The notes below the pieces were generated by a model. It did not search any database. It saw only the letters and a list, made by a program, of their open reading frames with translations, and was not told the origin of the DNA. 64,000 bases of DNA. It comes from Ostrinia nubilalis (lineage: Eukaryota > Arthropoda > Insecta > Lepidoptera > Crambidae). The stretch is from the NCBI RefSeq assembly GCF_963855985.1, contig NC_087111.1:8747001-8811000 (forward strand), in the 5' to 3' direction. Shown one piece after another: positions 11,037 to 22,306 of this stretch. Position numbers and translations under genes: made by a program. How positions within the stretch are numbered: position 1 is the stretch's first letter; the number at the start of each line of letters is the position of its first letter.

Positions 11037-11095
11037 AGTGGTGGAAATATATTGTGAAGTGACATAGACGTGCTTTTTGTGGTTCTTAAGCTCAG
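11037..11095 (+). other. Candidate non-coding first exon with splice donor
   Basis: A TTTCAGTG initiator-like site (A at 11037) lies in a locally GC-richer segment (10915-11090). AGACGTG, the optimal DPE string, follows at 11066, which is +30 rather than the strict +28. CTCAG|GTACGT at 11091-11101 is a strong splice donor. No ATG-led frame fits, so it would be a 5'UTR exon. The partner exon is unknown. The receptor exon at 57586 has an acceptor upstream of its start codon and is on the same strand, so pairing is possible but unproven. Confidence 0.35.
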
Positions 11096-11099
11096 GTAC

Positions 11100-11830
11100 G
11101 TGCTTTGTTTAATATTTTATCGAAATGTTGGCATAGCTTTTTGAATAGGACTTGAAAAATTTTGAAAAGTAAGGCACTATTCCAGTATTTCCGAGTTTTC
11201 AATTAATATTAAACGGGTTTTTTTGTTTGGAATTTACGGCATTTTCCATTTTTCCAATACTTGGTAGTTTTAAACGTGGACTTTCAATCACTTTGGTAAT
11301 TAATATAATATAGCAGTAGTACAAAAAATAAAATATTTAATTTAGTTTCTTTCTGCGACAATATTAATGGGCTATATTTATATTACTTTTGACATAATAA
11401 CTCACATTAAACTATAAATGAATAAGTTCTGGTAGTTTTGGTTTAGTTTAACTCAAGTTTCGAGACTGTGACATAATTCAAAACTTTTAGGTTCTCATAA
11501 AAAAATCATTTCTTATTGTTTTTAAAATTAGTATTATTTGAAAACTGGTAGGTAATTTAAAGAATTTTAAAATTTTAATTTTCAAAATAAGCTGAATGAG
11601 GTAGGTCCTATTTACCGCACATCTATGGAAATAAAAATTCGGAAATTGTGAATAATAATGAACATCGTAAGAGAAAAAATTAAAATATGTTACGGATATA
11701 CGGTTTCAAAGTTTTTAAATATTTTAGACTAGATTATCATTCGTAAAAGAATACTGCGGTTCAGATAACCCTTAAATTATTTATATTTCTATTCTTAAAG
11801 GAGTTATAGTTTGGAATATTTTACTTACTT
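11100..11830. other. AT-rich gene-free stretch
   Basis: Only AT-rich sequence without recognisable repeats or coding frames is seen. If the exon before it is real, this is the start of its intron. Confidence 0.3.
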
Positions 11831-11833
11831 AAG

Positions 11834-12033
11834 TACTAATATTAAAAAGCTGGACGCTAATCTCAGGAACTACTGGGCCGATTTGAAAAAATATTTTTGT
11901 GTTGGATAGCTCATTTATCGAGGAAGGCTATAAGCTATAAAATCACCCTACAGCAGTAAAGAAAAATGTTGCAAAAAAAAGGGAAACATTATTCAAACTA
12001 TTTTCACGAGTACGAAGTAGCGGGCACAGCTAG
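11834..12033 (+). mobile_element. Helitron variant ending GCGGGCACAGCTAG
   Basis: It starts TACTAATATTAAAAAGC and ends GTAGCGGGCACAGCTAGT. A reversed relative lies at 52470-52692 and a 3' piece at 61143. Confidence 0.65.
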
Positions 12034-12042
12034 TTTACACAT

Positions 12043-12440
12043 AAAATCAAAAATCAAAATCAAAAATATTTATTCAGTTTAGACCACAAGTGGCACTTAT
12101 GGTATACTGGTACACTTATGGTATACTATAAATCTATACACAAGCACAAACTCTCAACAAAAGCGTGTAACCAAAACTGTACTTAAGTTGTAAAACTAAA
12201 TTAATAGGTGCGATTAAATCTGGATATTATCCTATAAATTAGCCAAAACTACTTCGGATCCGGACCGTAATCTGTCCAATAAGTCGCGAGTTTTAATTGG
12301 GAAACAGAAACTGGGTGGTATTTGTGACAATAGGAATTTCTGCGAAGGGATGTTGTAGATTAACAAAGGCAATTCTATCGATGGAATTGCTTTTTGAAGA
12401 AACATCGTGTTGGGAACCGGTAGGTGGACCAATCTCCTTT
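12043..12440 (-). mobile_element. Probable LINE 3' region with A-rich tail
   Basis: A (AAATCAAA)n-like tail lies at 12043-12072, and AATATTTATTCAGTTTAGAC follows. Reading leftward, this looks like a retroelement 3' end in the minus sense. The rest, with a 66-codon open frame on the minus strand, is not identified. Confidence 0.35.
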
Positions 12441-13394
12441 GATATTTTCGTCTATGTTTTTATACTTTTTTTACTCTTTTTGATACCTTTTGTTTTTATT
12501 AGTTTTGAAGGACATGTTTTTTGATAGCCGTCTGGGCACACACTGGCCGCTACATATCGGGTGTTCTTATTCAAATAGAGCATCCAATGATTTATTATTT
12601 TTACATAGTACGTAACTTATTGTGTTGTATATTCGCTCGATGGCTAGTAATGACCAAAAACAAAGAGATAATTTTCAATACAGTTCATTGGTTTGGCACT
12701 ATCGAAACTGCTGATTATTAAGCTCATGTTAAGCGTCATGATAACTTATTACTTTATTTAATTCTGTACCTATGCGTGGGCGCGTGGCATTACTTAGTAC
12801 GTTCTATAAATGAAATATTTAATCAGACACATAGTTTGCCACATCACTAGTTACCTTTTACTTTCAAGTACGATGTAGGTAAGTAGGTATAGAGATATAA
12901 CTTTGTTTGAGTTAACCGAGATTAACGTTTCGTACAACGATTTTTAATTTACAATAACTTTTGACTCTTGATAGAGGAAATCTGTTGTGATGTTTAGTAT
13001 TCTATTTATTTATTTAAAAAGAACACTAACAAGATTACACCACAAACTAGAAATGAACAATAACATTTGGAATATTGAGTGTTCTTTAACGCTTAAGTTA
13101 TCGGAAAATGTATGAAATATCTCTCATTTTCTACTTTACTTACAAACAAAAACTGGACATCTTCAATTCTACAATATAATTTCCAGTTCCTACCATGTAC
13201 CTAAACAAGTTATTTTGAATATCTTCTGTTTACCTTTAAATTAGGGTAAACTGGTCCAGTGTCTGACATCATCTATAGAGCTGCGGTCTTTATGGTTCAC
13301 TGCACTCAGGATATTCAGTGAGTTGTTTAATGAATCAGGTACTAAATTGTTATAAAATTATCACTGTTACGGGATTTTGCAACAAAAACACTTA

Positions 13395-13510
13395 CCCCCT
13401 TACTAATAAAAAGTTACACAGTTGTTGATCACATTGTTGTTGACATTTCCATACTAAACGTCACTTTAAAACACTGATCAACGAGCGTGTAAATTTTATT
13501 AGTAAGGGGG
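13395..13510. mobile_element. MITE with TTA target duplication
   Basis: The ends CCCCCTTACTAATAAAA are exact inverted repeats. TTA flanks both sides (13392-13394, 13511-13513). A 3-bp TTA duplication is typical of PIF/Harbinger-type elements. Confidence 0.75.
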
Positions 13511-13516
13511 TTAGAA

Positions 13517-13685
13517 TAGGCGCACACCGTTGATTTTTAGTTGGCCGATAGTTGTGCCCGATTTTAATTTGTATGAAGAATCGGCCAAATCGAATCGGCA
13601 TAGTGTGCGCACTCCCATACATGCCGATACTGATCAACTACCCGACTAAACTATCGGCCGACGAAAAATCAACGGTGTGCGCCTA
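13517..13685. mobile_element. MITE M2 (copy 1), ~45-bp inverted ends
   Basis: The ends AGGCGCACACCGTTGATTTT and the inverted copy are separated by a short core, and the arm includes GGCCGATAGTT. Other copies lie at 18247, 42637 and 61727. It is only 7 bp from the preceding MITE. Confidence 0.75.
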
Positions 13686-13757
13686 CTCTTATATTTACCA
13701 TCCCGACGCGCGACTTTTCAATTCGGTTGCAACATAATACCTAGTTTAAAATACTAA

Positions 13758-13885
13758 GGCCCGATTCAACCAAACTTAATAACTCCTGGTATAACTAGCA
13801 CATTGACAGTTTTAGTATGGGAAATTATGTCAAAATGTCGATTATCTGATGATAAATATTTACTCTTGTTTGGTTGAATCCATCC
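13758..13885. mobile_element. MITE M4 (copy 1), TAA target duplication
   Basis: The ends GGCCCGATTCAACCAAAC and GTTTGGTTGAATCCATCC are flanked by TAA at 13755-13757 and 13886-13888. The second copy, with the same target signature, is at 49484-49635. Confidence 0.75.
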
Positions 13886-14027
13886 TAAATTGGTAATTAA
13901 TCAGGTAAGAATAAGAATTAGGTAGGTATTGTTCAAATAAAACACACTTTTAAATATTGTAAACTATTTACGAGTAATGACGCTGACTGTACTGAAGACT
14001 ATTAAACTATTCGAAGTAAATTATTAA

Positions 14028-14346
14028 ATCCCATCAAAAACAATACTTGTCAAAAAAACCAAGTCTCGCAACTCAGTTGTTCTACGGTAAAAAGTTGTGA
14101 GATCCATGTAATACCAAGTCCAGGCCAGGAAATCTTTAACGTTTTACATAAATTATTGACTTGGCCATCGCACTAAATAATTTAATTTACACGTGTTTTC
14201 ATGCGATGGCCAAGTCAATATATTTATGTAAAACGTTAAAGATTTCCTGGCCTGGACTTGGTATTACATGGATCTCACAACTTTTTACCGTAGAACAACT
14301 GAGTTGCGAGACTTGGTTTTTTTGACAAGTATTGTTTTTGATGGGA
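14028..14346. repeat. Very long near-perfect inverted repeat (145-bp arms)
   Basis: The arms 14028-14172 and 14202-14346 are almost perfectly complementary, with a loop of only about 29 bp. The outer ends read ATCCCATCAAAAAC and GTTTTTGATGGGAT. It could be the fold-back end of a DNA element that continues to the right. A transcript would fold into a long double-stranded RNA. Confidence 0.85.
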
Positions 14347-14980
14347 TCTCATTTCTTTTTGTATTTTGTAGACAGCAGTTATGTATCTAGAAAACTGGAC
14401 CGAAATTGAAAAATTTTACTCGACTTGGCGGTTGCACTACCGTGCCCCCAAATATTTAAGTTTTTCCTTGATTCATACACCAAACACTACTTATATTCCA
14501 AATTTGAAGCTTCTAGGTCTGCTAGAAGTGCCTTAGAGTTTTGATGATCGGTGAGTCAGTGAGTCAGTGAGTCAGTGAGTGACAAAATTAAGTAACTTTG
14601 ACCCGTTATAATTCTTAAACTACTGGTTCAAATTGAATGAAATTTTAAATATACCGTGTCTTTACAATGCCTGCATAGCTAATGAAAATTCAGCCTTCTA
14701 GTTTTATCCACAACGAAGTTACAGGCGGTCGAAAATGGCCTGAATTGCTTCGAGAAAAGGATGGTACGGCCGTGCCGCTTTTTTGCTCCACTTGGTGGGG
14801 GCACTGCCGTGCCCCCAGATTAAGTAGTATTAAATTGTCGATTATAGATAAAGTTGAGATCATGGGCACGGTAATACTATCTATACAGTATTCCAACTCG
14901 GCCATATTTTTGAAATAAATGTCAACAGTCGCGCGGTACGTCACAGTATGACAACATGCGATAGGGCTGCCCACCTACAG
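14347..14980. repeat. Repeat body with GTGCCCCC hairpins and a GTGAGTCA array
   Basis: GCACTACCGTGCCCCCA at about 14435 and GGGGGCACTGCCGTGCCCCC at about 14795-14818 are related, and the second is itself a hairpin. A four-unit (GTGAGTCA) tandem array sits at 14550-14581. The segment probably belongs to the same element as the hairpin to its left. No coding frame is convincing. Confidence 0.4.
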
Positions 14981-14999
14981 TACCCAGTTTAGTTACATC

Positions 15000-16560
15000 T
15001 GCCTACTTACAATTTCTATCTAGTTTTGTGATTGTACTTTTTTATTTAGTTAGACAAACAAAATACTTTGTGAATGGAATAGGTTAAAAATGTGTGTTGT
15101 TTTGTGATTAGTAGATTTAATTTATTTAAAACTACGTAAATAATTTTGAAACTTATAATCATAATGATCTGTTACGTTAATTTCGGGCGAGCGAAGTCGT
15201 GGGCAAAAGCTGGTTTAATACAATATAATTTTCATTTCAAATCAAACTGACTGAAAATGACAAATTGACTAGTTTTTGAACAATTTGACCGTAAATGACG
15301 GTCACTCAAATTCAATCAGTTTTGTCATTTTTAACACTTGGCCACCGACGTCCATTCGGCACATTCGCGACACGACACCCCCGACTTTTGCATACCGAGC
15401 GCATACCGAGATTTGAATTTCGAAAGAAAGTTCTCGTTTCGTCTGTTTATATGAAGTTACAATACTGTATGATATTATTACCGTGTCATGGGCCAGCTGT
15501 GGCATTACTCATATTACAAAATTCCCCTTATTTCTCTTTAGCATCTTGAGCCATAATCAATGAAATATTTATAAGATCCAGGGGAAACCACAGAAATGTG
15601 ATCAAAAGTAAATTAATCATCCAACGGCAAGAGATACCGAATATACGGTAAAACCAAAAACCTACGTCAAAATATACTCACCGACTCGTTTACCTTAATA
15701 AATCCTAAGGGCTCTTGAAAATAGGGATGTGACATGATTTATTATCGATATATGAAAGTTTTCACAGTTTTTTTGAGTACATTATTGATTCATTTTTTTT
15801 TGTAATTTGAGTAAGTATGTAAGTGAATAAGAAATTGCGCACTCATTTAGTTTTTTTATGTTTGTTTCAAACAAGCTTTTTAATAACGAGACAGCTTGTT
15901 TGAAATAAATAATATCAAAGTAAAAATACTAAATTCGCAATCATTATATTTTGGGTCAATTCTTTCTGAAAGCATAAGTTGCTCAGATTAGCAGGCAGAT
16001 GGCAGGCCTGTTCATCTTCGCGAGTTTACATCGAAAAGAAAACACGCACGATGGCCCACCTACAGGATACTATTCGACAAGGCCTCAAATACGAGCGAAC
16101 ATTGACTCACGCACGCGTATTCTTGTGTATGATGGAAGAAAATAAAGAAAATGGTGTACTAAATACTGTGCAGTATTTAACTGCCTAAATAATAATAAAA
16201 ACACAGAATGTACTTTTTTAAGTTGCCTCAAGACACTGAGAGGTAAATAAGTAGTTAATATTATTCATGATAATTCATGCTAAATGATGTAGGTATTTCC
16301 TCCGCCATTTTCCGCAGTTTGGCACCTCACGTCACATCATTTTACCGAAGTCAGCCCTATAGCTTCGGCGCAGTGCCGATCACTGACGTTTGTCAACAAA
16401 ATGGTGCTCGACTCTTGTTGAGACAGGCTATATTACACCATATTGTTAATGACATTGAGCATACATTTTTTAAATAACTTCGCGAAGTTTAACTTCTGTA
16501 CGTAGTACTTATTATTATTCTGTGCTAATGGTAGATCACAGCCTACCTTTTCTATGAACT
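15000..16560. other. No gene recognised
   Basis: A Helitron 3'-end remnant is possible at 15187-15215 (GGGCGAGCGAAGTCGTGGGC). A small hairpin (GTTTCAAACAAGCT against AGCTTGTTTGAAA) lies at 15862-15907. The frame at 15979-16188 (69 codons) has no recognisable domain. Confidence 0.3.
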
Positions 16561-16570
16561 CTCACTTTTT

Positions 16571-16698
16571 ACGGGACTATTCCCACCACTGCAACTCCTG
16601 TGTAGCCAGGGTCTACAGCTTGACTGCAAATAAAAACCCAACCAATGGAGGTCAAGTTTGTCGCGACGGAAAGTTAAACTGTCATTGGACCCGCAACT
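16571..16698. repeat. Dispersed repeat R1 (copy 2 of 3)
   Basis: It matches 502-716 from ACGGGACT through TTAAACTGTCATTG. The right part is missing. Confidence 0.6.
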
Positions 16699-17208
16699 CT
16701 CACTTCCTATCAAGTTATCCCTACTACAAGCACTATCAAGTAGTCAATTTCTTAGCCAAATATTGATGATTTCATAAAAGGATAATATAATGTTTGATCA
16801 TAATCGATATCTCATCCCCATCCCTATTAAAATCATCTTTTTATTACAGAATTTGCCCCGAAAGGTGTGAAAATGAATCGTACCTTCATCAAAACAAAAT
16901 TGGTAGGTCATCCAATTGGCGATTTATATAGAAAAAGCATTATGCTCTTGATTTAAACAAATTTATTCAATAAAATGAAGGTCGGATTTTATCGGTCAGA
17001 TATTTTGTGGATTCCAAATATTTTATCGGAACGTTTACTGGATACGAGAGAACAATGTTTATTTTTGTTGACTCAATTGAAACATAATGACCATTAAATA
17101 AACAGCTTTATTGAGTTATTTTGGGAGTGTAAGCGCAATTTACGTTCATCAGTTACTAATTGGTTAATCAGTTACGGTTGGTTAAACTGATCAGTTGACG
17201 TGGCATAG

Positions 17209-17549
17209 TACAGCAGCGTCAAATAGTTCGTGGCACCCAAAGTAGCCAAAAAGTTCGTAACACGTCTTTGTAACAATGAGGGCTATCGTATTATACTTAA
17301 CAGTTGGCACCCCTCACTCATTCACAGGACCTTACTCTACAGTGGCGCCATCTTGATGAGTGCAAATGCGATAGTCCTCCTAGCACTTTAGCGCTCACCA
17401 GTCTGTCTTCGCTGCTAGCAAGTGACAGGACCTTACTCTACAGTGGCGCTAACTGGTAAGCGCTAAAACGATAGCCCTCATTGCAATAAGGTTGTGTTGT
17501 CGACTTTTTGACCACTTTGGGTGTTACGAACTATTTGAAGCTGACTGTA
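17209..17549. mobile_element. MITE M10, interrupted by another MITE
   Basis: The ends TACAGCAGCGTCAAATAG and CTATTTGAAGCTGACTGTA match the uninterrupted copy at 31295-31420, including the internal AGTAGCCAAAAAG and CACGTCTTTGT. The extra 202 bp are the element at 17278-17479. Confidence 0.75.
17278..17479. mobile_element. Nested MITE, GAGGGCTATCGT ends
   Basis: GAGGGCTATCGT and ACGATAGCCCTC are exact inverted ends, extendable to CAATGAGGG/CCCTCATTG. Inside, GACAGGACCTTACTCTACAG occurs twice (near 17328 and 17425). It sits inside M10. Confidence 0.75.
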
Positions 17550-17599
17550 CATAAAAAAAACTGCCAGTGTCATACTCTCAGCATCGGAGACAATAATTA

Positions 17600-17810
17600 A
17601 GGCTGGGTTGCACCATCTTACATTAACTATGACAAGCGTCAAAAATCTGACTAATTCCATACGAAAATCATTAAAAAAAATCAAAAAGTTTGTATTTCAG
17701 TCTACCTTTGTTTTAACACACAATTTGTAGGGGCCATCCTAGTAGGCGCGTAGAGCTCCTGCTCATTATAGTTACGGTTAAAGTTACTCGTAGAAAGTGT
17801 AACTCAGCCT
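17600..17810. mobile_element. MITE M3 copy with internal insertion
   Basis: The ends GGCTGGGTTGCACCATCTTA and AACTCAGCC are flanked by TAA. About 90 bp of unrelated sequence (about 17665-17757) is inserted in the middle relative to other M3 copies. Confidence 0.7.
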
Positions 17811-18014
17811 AACAAGCCAAAAAGCTGTTTTATTCCGTGTCACATAATAAATTCGCCTTCAACGTGCAAATAAGGCGAACACAAGAGAAAATTTGCGGAT
17901 CTGATGGAAGGGAATAGTGTTACGGGAAAGGGCGCGAAATGGGGATGTTCGACTATTTCCATAACGTTGACAACTAAGGCCAAAGGCTGAAAATAACAGC
18001 CAGTTCACTACGTA

Positions 18015-18184
18015 ATAAAAGCGCTTTCACCTTTAGGCGATTTAGCAGCGCGACAAACGCGCGACTGATGCGCTGCCGAAAATGTCATACTATGTGACAG
18101 CGGATGCATGCCTTCACAGTATAAAAACGCTGCTGCCGCGTTGCAGTTGCGCTACTAACGCTCTAATGTGAAAGCGCTTTTAGT
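18015..18184. mobile_element. MITE, AAAAGCGCTTTCAC ends
   Basis: TAAAAGCGCTTTCACCTTTA and the inverted AATGTGAAAGCGCTTTTA bound a core of about 170 bp that is GC-rich for this region. It includes a CGCGACAAACGCGCG motif. Confidence 0.65.
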
Positions 18185-18246
18185 ATACGTAATTTGACGG
18201 TACGAATAATTTTGGATGTAACATACACAAACAAACACACAAAAAC

Positions 18247-18386
18247 CTCGCAAACTACAGATGTTTTGTTTTGTTTTGTCGGTCGATAGATTGGTCGGGC
18301 TGTTTCTTTGCTTTTCCTCATACAAATTAAAAGTCAACCAAACTATCGGCCTGCTAAAAGTTTGTAGTTGTTTGTAGTCTGCGTCA
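18247..18386. mobile_element. MITE M2 (copy 2), diverged
   Basis: The core carries GTCGGTCGATAGATTGGTCG and CAAACTATCGGCC as in the other M2 copies. The ends CGCAAACTACA and TTTGTAGTCTGCG are imperfect inverted repeats. Confidence 0.6.
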
Positions 18387-18389
18387 TTA

Positions 18390-19060
18390 ATATAACTCAA
18401 ATGTTATTTTTTCTTTTATAATATTCAGTTTACTATGGCCCAAATACCTTGAGACATAGAAAAAGCCAAAAAACAGTGATTCGCGCCATAAAAATAATCT
18501 GTAACAAACCAAAACCTAATTAATCTTGCTAATTAATCAGTAGGTACCTACCTTCATCACATAAATGATAAAAAACCTACTTTGAGCTATTTTAAATGAT
18601 TAGCACACTGAAGGCACATGACACATAAAACAAATAAATAAGTATCTCAAAAGATTACTTTTCAATAGTTTTTTAAATATTATATTTTAAGAATTTGGTT
18701 TAATATTCTTTCCAAACCTCTGCTATCGTCCATATTTAGACAAGTCTGCAAACTTAGTCAAAACCATTTGTCTTGTGATACTGACAAGTTTTACTGGCTA
18801 TTAGATAACTCAAAGGGAAATCTTATCTTTTTGAAGTTACTTTTCATGAAGTTTAATAGTTTAGTAAGGTTAAGAGTTACAAAAACTGTTGCTTGACTTT
18901 GGTTTAGTCAGAAAAGGTATTTATGACTAAGAATTATTAAGAGTTTAGAGTATTTTATGGAAGACGTAATTGGGCTGCACTGAACAAAGGCAGGAGTAGT
19001 GCAGGCAGGTATTTACATGACCTTATTCTACAAGCGTCTTTCCATAAGCTTAAACGTGAC
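18390..19060. other. AT-rich gene-free stretch
   Basis: Nothing recognisable is seen: no coding pattern and no clear repeats. Confidence 0.3.
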
Positions 19061-19063
19061 TAA

Positions 19064-19207
19064 CGCACGTATTCACAAACATTACTATGAGGTCTCACAG
19101 TGCGCGTGGACGCACAGGGTGACACACGAACCAATCACAGAGCTCCATTTAACACTGCGTTCGATTTGCTGCTTCACTTAAACAAGTATCGTTTGTGAAC
19201 ACGGACG
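19064..19207. mobile_element. MITE M1 copy
   Basis: It begins CGCACGTATTCACAAAC, contains TACTATGAGGTCTCACAGTG and CACACGAACCAATCAC, and ends GTTTGTGAACACGGACG. It is the reverse orientation of the copies at 34382, 40878 and 45561. Confidence 0.75.
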
Positions 19208-19364
19208 ATTATGTTGTCGATAAGTATTCTACATGCAAAAACTTAACTATGCAACTACATTAGCAACTTTGTTCAGTTCAGTATTCTGAAAATCTTGTTT
19301 TATAATTTTTTAGCGTCGTTTTTTGTCGTAGTTGGGTTTTAGTTTTTTTACTTTTTATTTATTA

Positions 19365-19565
19365 CTAGCTTTCCGCCCGCGGCTTCGCACGCGTGAAATT
19401 TCGTTTGTCACAGATCGTCATAAATTATAGCCTATATCTTATTCTGGATTATGAACAATGATACTGTAAAGTTTCATCAAAATCCGTTTAGTGGTTTTTG
19501 AGCCTATTCATTACAAACATACAAAAATAGGTACAAATCTTTCCTCTTTATAATATTAGTATAGA
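19365..19565 (-). mobile_element. Helitron, Lep1-like ends with different body, reversed
   Basis: CTAGCTTTCCGCCCGCGGC at the left is the standard Helitron 3' hairpin. The interior (TGAGCCTATTCATTACAAAC) matches the copy at 48767-48986 rather than the 5791 type. Confidence 0.75.
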
Positions 19566-20199
19566 TTGCCTACACTCTTCCTGCTTTCCTTAACACTGTG
19601 CTCATTAAATTAAGCAAGATTGTTGATAAAACCTGCGAGTATTGTTATGAAAACTTTTTCATATTTCGAACAAAAAAAGTTACTGTGAACTTGCAGCCTG
19701 AAATACCTGCCAGTATCTCTTGCTACTGTATATTAATTTTCTTAATTCGAACCATAAAAAAAAACAATAAAGATGACGCTATTTTTGAATGGCATGTATT
19801 TAAATGATCTTTTTAAATTAGCAAAAACGGCAAATAAAAAAATCTAAATGGTCATCTATTTTAATGATTGATCCTCTTTCTTTGAGACATAAAATAAATG
19901 AAATCGATCGATATTTTAACCTCTTTTGAACTACGCAAAAAAATTTTGAGATGTAAAAATTATATCTGATCGTTACTTGTTGGTCCTCAAAAATAAAAGA
20001 AATGAGCACCAAATATTCAATATTGTGATACTTTTTTAAATAATTCGATTTGTATAAATTATTTTTTTGTCTATATCAAATAATCTTCAAAATAATTATG
20101 TTATGGTACTTATTTTTATAAGTTGTAGTCAAAGAATGGATACTATTTAAAGGCACTTGATGTTCAAAGATTTATTTTTTATTAAAAAAGCATACTTAA

Positions 20200-20566
20200 C
20201 ACGTTCACACTGCGTTATCGGGTCGAATTGACCTTAGGTGCTGGATGCGTTGGTGCGGGATGTATATATTCGGTCTTTTCAGTAGTACGAAAGATAAATA
20301 TTGTTTTGCAATTGTTTCGTCAAACACAGTAAATTTATTTGGAAAAAAAAACTTGTCAGGTCCTTACGACCCGATGTCGCACTAAAAGTAAACAAATATC
20401 GTTTAGTGCTTTTATCGTGTCTAATCGACCCGTTGACAGATGACTTTATGGTCACTGATCACGGTCGAGATCGGTATACTAAGAGAAAATCAAACTTGCG
20501 ATTTGAAAAAAAAATAAAGAGGTAAAAATAAAGTTTGGGACTAGAAGCGCAGTGTAAAATGTCCAA
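20200..20566. mobile_element. Possible piggyBac-like MITE (TTAA, CACGTTCACACTGCG end)
   Basis: TTAA at 20196-20199 precedes CACGTTCACACTGCG. An imperfect inverse, CGCAGTGTAAAATGTCCAA, lies near 20548-20566. The TTAACACGTTNANTGCG pattern also begins the repeat at 63149. Confidence 0.45.
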
Positions 20567-20627
20567 GGATATTTATTATTAAAAATTATGATGTCGGGTT
20601 CAGGGATGTCAGAAGTAAGAAATTATT

Positions 20628-20685
20628 TTACATAGCGCCTCTAGTCCCAAACAAAGCAAAGCTTGTAATTTAAACAAACATGGCA
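20628..20685. repeat. Dispersed short repeat (TAGTCCCAAACAAAGCAAAG)
   Basis: This block matches 23268-23345 (CTAGTCCCAAACTAAGCAAA). The class is unknown, perhaps a retroelement 3' end. Confidence 0.5.
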
Positions 20686-20819
20686 ATGTACCATTCTGCT
20701 TGCTTATTGGCCGCTAAGCCCTTGGCCAACTCGGTAAACGACCAATGACGGACGATTGTCACTCAACCACAAAGTACCGCGTAAATTAAAAGATATTTTT
20801 TAATTAAAAATATTAACCA

Positions 20820-21210
20820 ATAATATTTTTAGTTAGATCAAATATATTTTAAAGTTTAGTTATACATACATATGACTATGACTATGACTATGAAATGTAT
20901 TTATTAGGTGATCAATATTAAAAGGCAAACTTGATATAAAAATCATCAAATTAACAAAATTAAAGATCAATAACTAAAAAAGAGGATCAAATATTATTAT
21001 TGTTTACCAAATATTAAAAGAGTATGTTAAACATAAATATTATGTTACCTTAAATGAAGATCATTCATAATTTATCCGTAGATCAACTAATATAGACCCA
21101 ATAATTAATATAAAGATAAAATATAATAAAACACATCATTTATTTTTAAAAGTGCACATAAAAAAAGATCAATTAGTTTTTAGAGGATCAAATAATATTG
21201 TCCCTTTTTG
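20820..21210. repeat. AT-rich block with recurrent GATCAA
   Basis: Seven GATCAA hexamers, most in the contexts AGATCAA or GGATCAAAT, recur in about 350 bp of otherwise AT-rich DNA (near 20837, 20910, 20964, 20983, 21081, 21166 and 21185). They are not regularly spaced. No gene is present. Confidence 0.4.
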
Positions 21211-21246
21211 AATTTAGAAATCTATTGTTTCTTTTTGTGCGAAGTA

Positions 21247-21364
21247 AGGCTGGGTTGCACCATCTTACTTTAACTTTGACAAACGTCAAAAATCTGTCAA
21301 ACTCCATACAAAAGCACTGGTTATCGTTAAGTTACGGTCAAAGTTAGGTGGTGCAACTCAGCCT
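21247..21364. mobile_element. MITE M3 copy
   Basis: GGCTGGGTTGCACCATCTTA and the inverted GGTGGTGCAACTCAGCC form the ends. TAA lies on both sides. The core contains TCCATACAAAAGCAC. Confidence 0.8.
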
Positions 21365-21399
21365 AAGGCTTTTGGATTGACAGGCTGATCTCCCCAGGC

Positions 21400-22090
21400 C
21401 TTACAGACAGCGAAGTAATCTGCACAAATAAGAGTTTTTGTGACTGGTAATCTGCTACGTGTTTCGACTTACAAATGACGTAATTTTGTGCGTTTCGCTG
21501 CAGGAATGTTAAGCAATGCTTCGTTTCTGTGATGACGAACCTATCTCACTTCGAAATGGTGTTTTTTTTCCTTTTTAATTAAATGCCAGTGATGTAAATG
21601 GTGCTACGTGATTAGTGTTGGAAATTATTTTTTATGTTTTCTTGATATTCATGAGCCTCAAAGTTTTATCATAGCCTGAAAGGTCGTTCAGTAAAGACAT
21701 TTTTAGACCATAATATCCACTATTGCTTTAGAATAAAATAATCAAAGTTAATTTCCAAGAGCAACAAATCATTTATTGGTTGAACAAAACAGGATGGTGC
21801 TTAAGACAAGTAGTAGTCAATGATAACGATGTTATAAATGAAATCTTGTTTTCTTTTTAAGCATTATAAAGATTCTGATTCTGAACTGTTTCTTTATTCT
21901 TTTTCTTTGTAAGAAGATGGTTGTAGCTAACTTATTCTGTGGTTGTAGTACGACAACACATCACTCTAAAATGTTTTGTTTCAAAATTGATTCTATTGCA
22001 CTACGTTAGATACCTCAGTGTTTGGCTTGATAAGCCTTCGTAAAACAGAAAAGTGATTTAATTCATGCAAAAATCTTACGATCGAGTCAA
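21400..22090. other. No gene recognised; upstream of candidate promoter
   Basis: No repeat end or coding frame could be recognised here. The stretch immediately precedes the promoter candidate at 22146. Confidence 0.3.
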
Positions 22091-22145
22091 TTGAGTGACG
22101 AAACGAGAACGGAATCGTGTTGGTGGGGAAATCGTTGAGCTAGTG

Positions 22146-22180
22146 CCAGTCTGTGTTCAACTATCACTCGAGGCGGACGT
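22146..22180 (+). promoter_or_regulatory. Candidate TATA-less core promoter (Inr + DPE)
   Basis: CCAGTC (A at 22148) fits the arthropod initiator TCAKTY with one mismatch. GGACG at 22175-22179 fits the DPE consensus RGWYV at exactly +28 to +32. Such spacing is strict in fly promoters. The following leader (22148-22306) contains no ATG before the start codon at 22307. Confidence 0.4.
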
Positions 22181-22306
22181 TCCTATCGCAAGACCGTTGG
22201 TTCACTCAGTTCTGATACACTCTAGTGCTGTGTGTAATTTTTCTCGTGAATATACTCAGTTAATTATTTTCTACGAGTGGATTTCATTTTGCCTGAGACC
22301 TACGCC

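Noticed and set aside
11037..11072. Canonical Inr-DPE pair at 11 kb
   Set aside because: The DPE string starts at +30, not +28. The segment is kept only as a weak exon candidate.
20301..20525. 74-codon ORF as a gene
   Set aside because: It lies inside a probable TTAA-flanked MITE, with no domain or codon bias.
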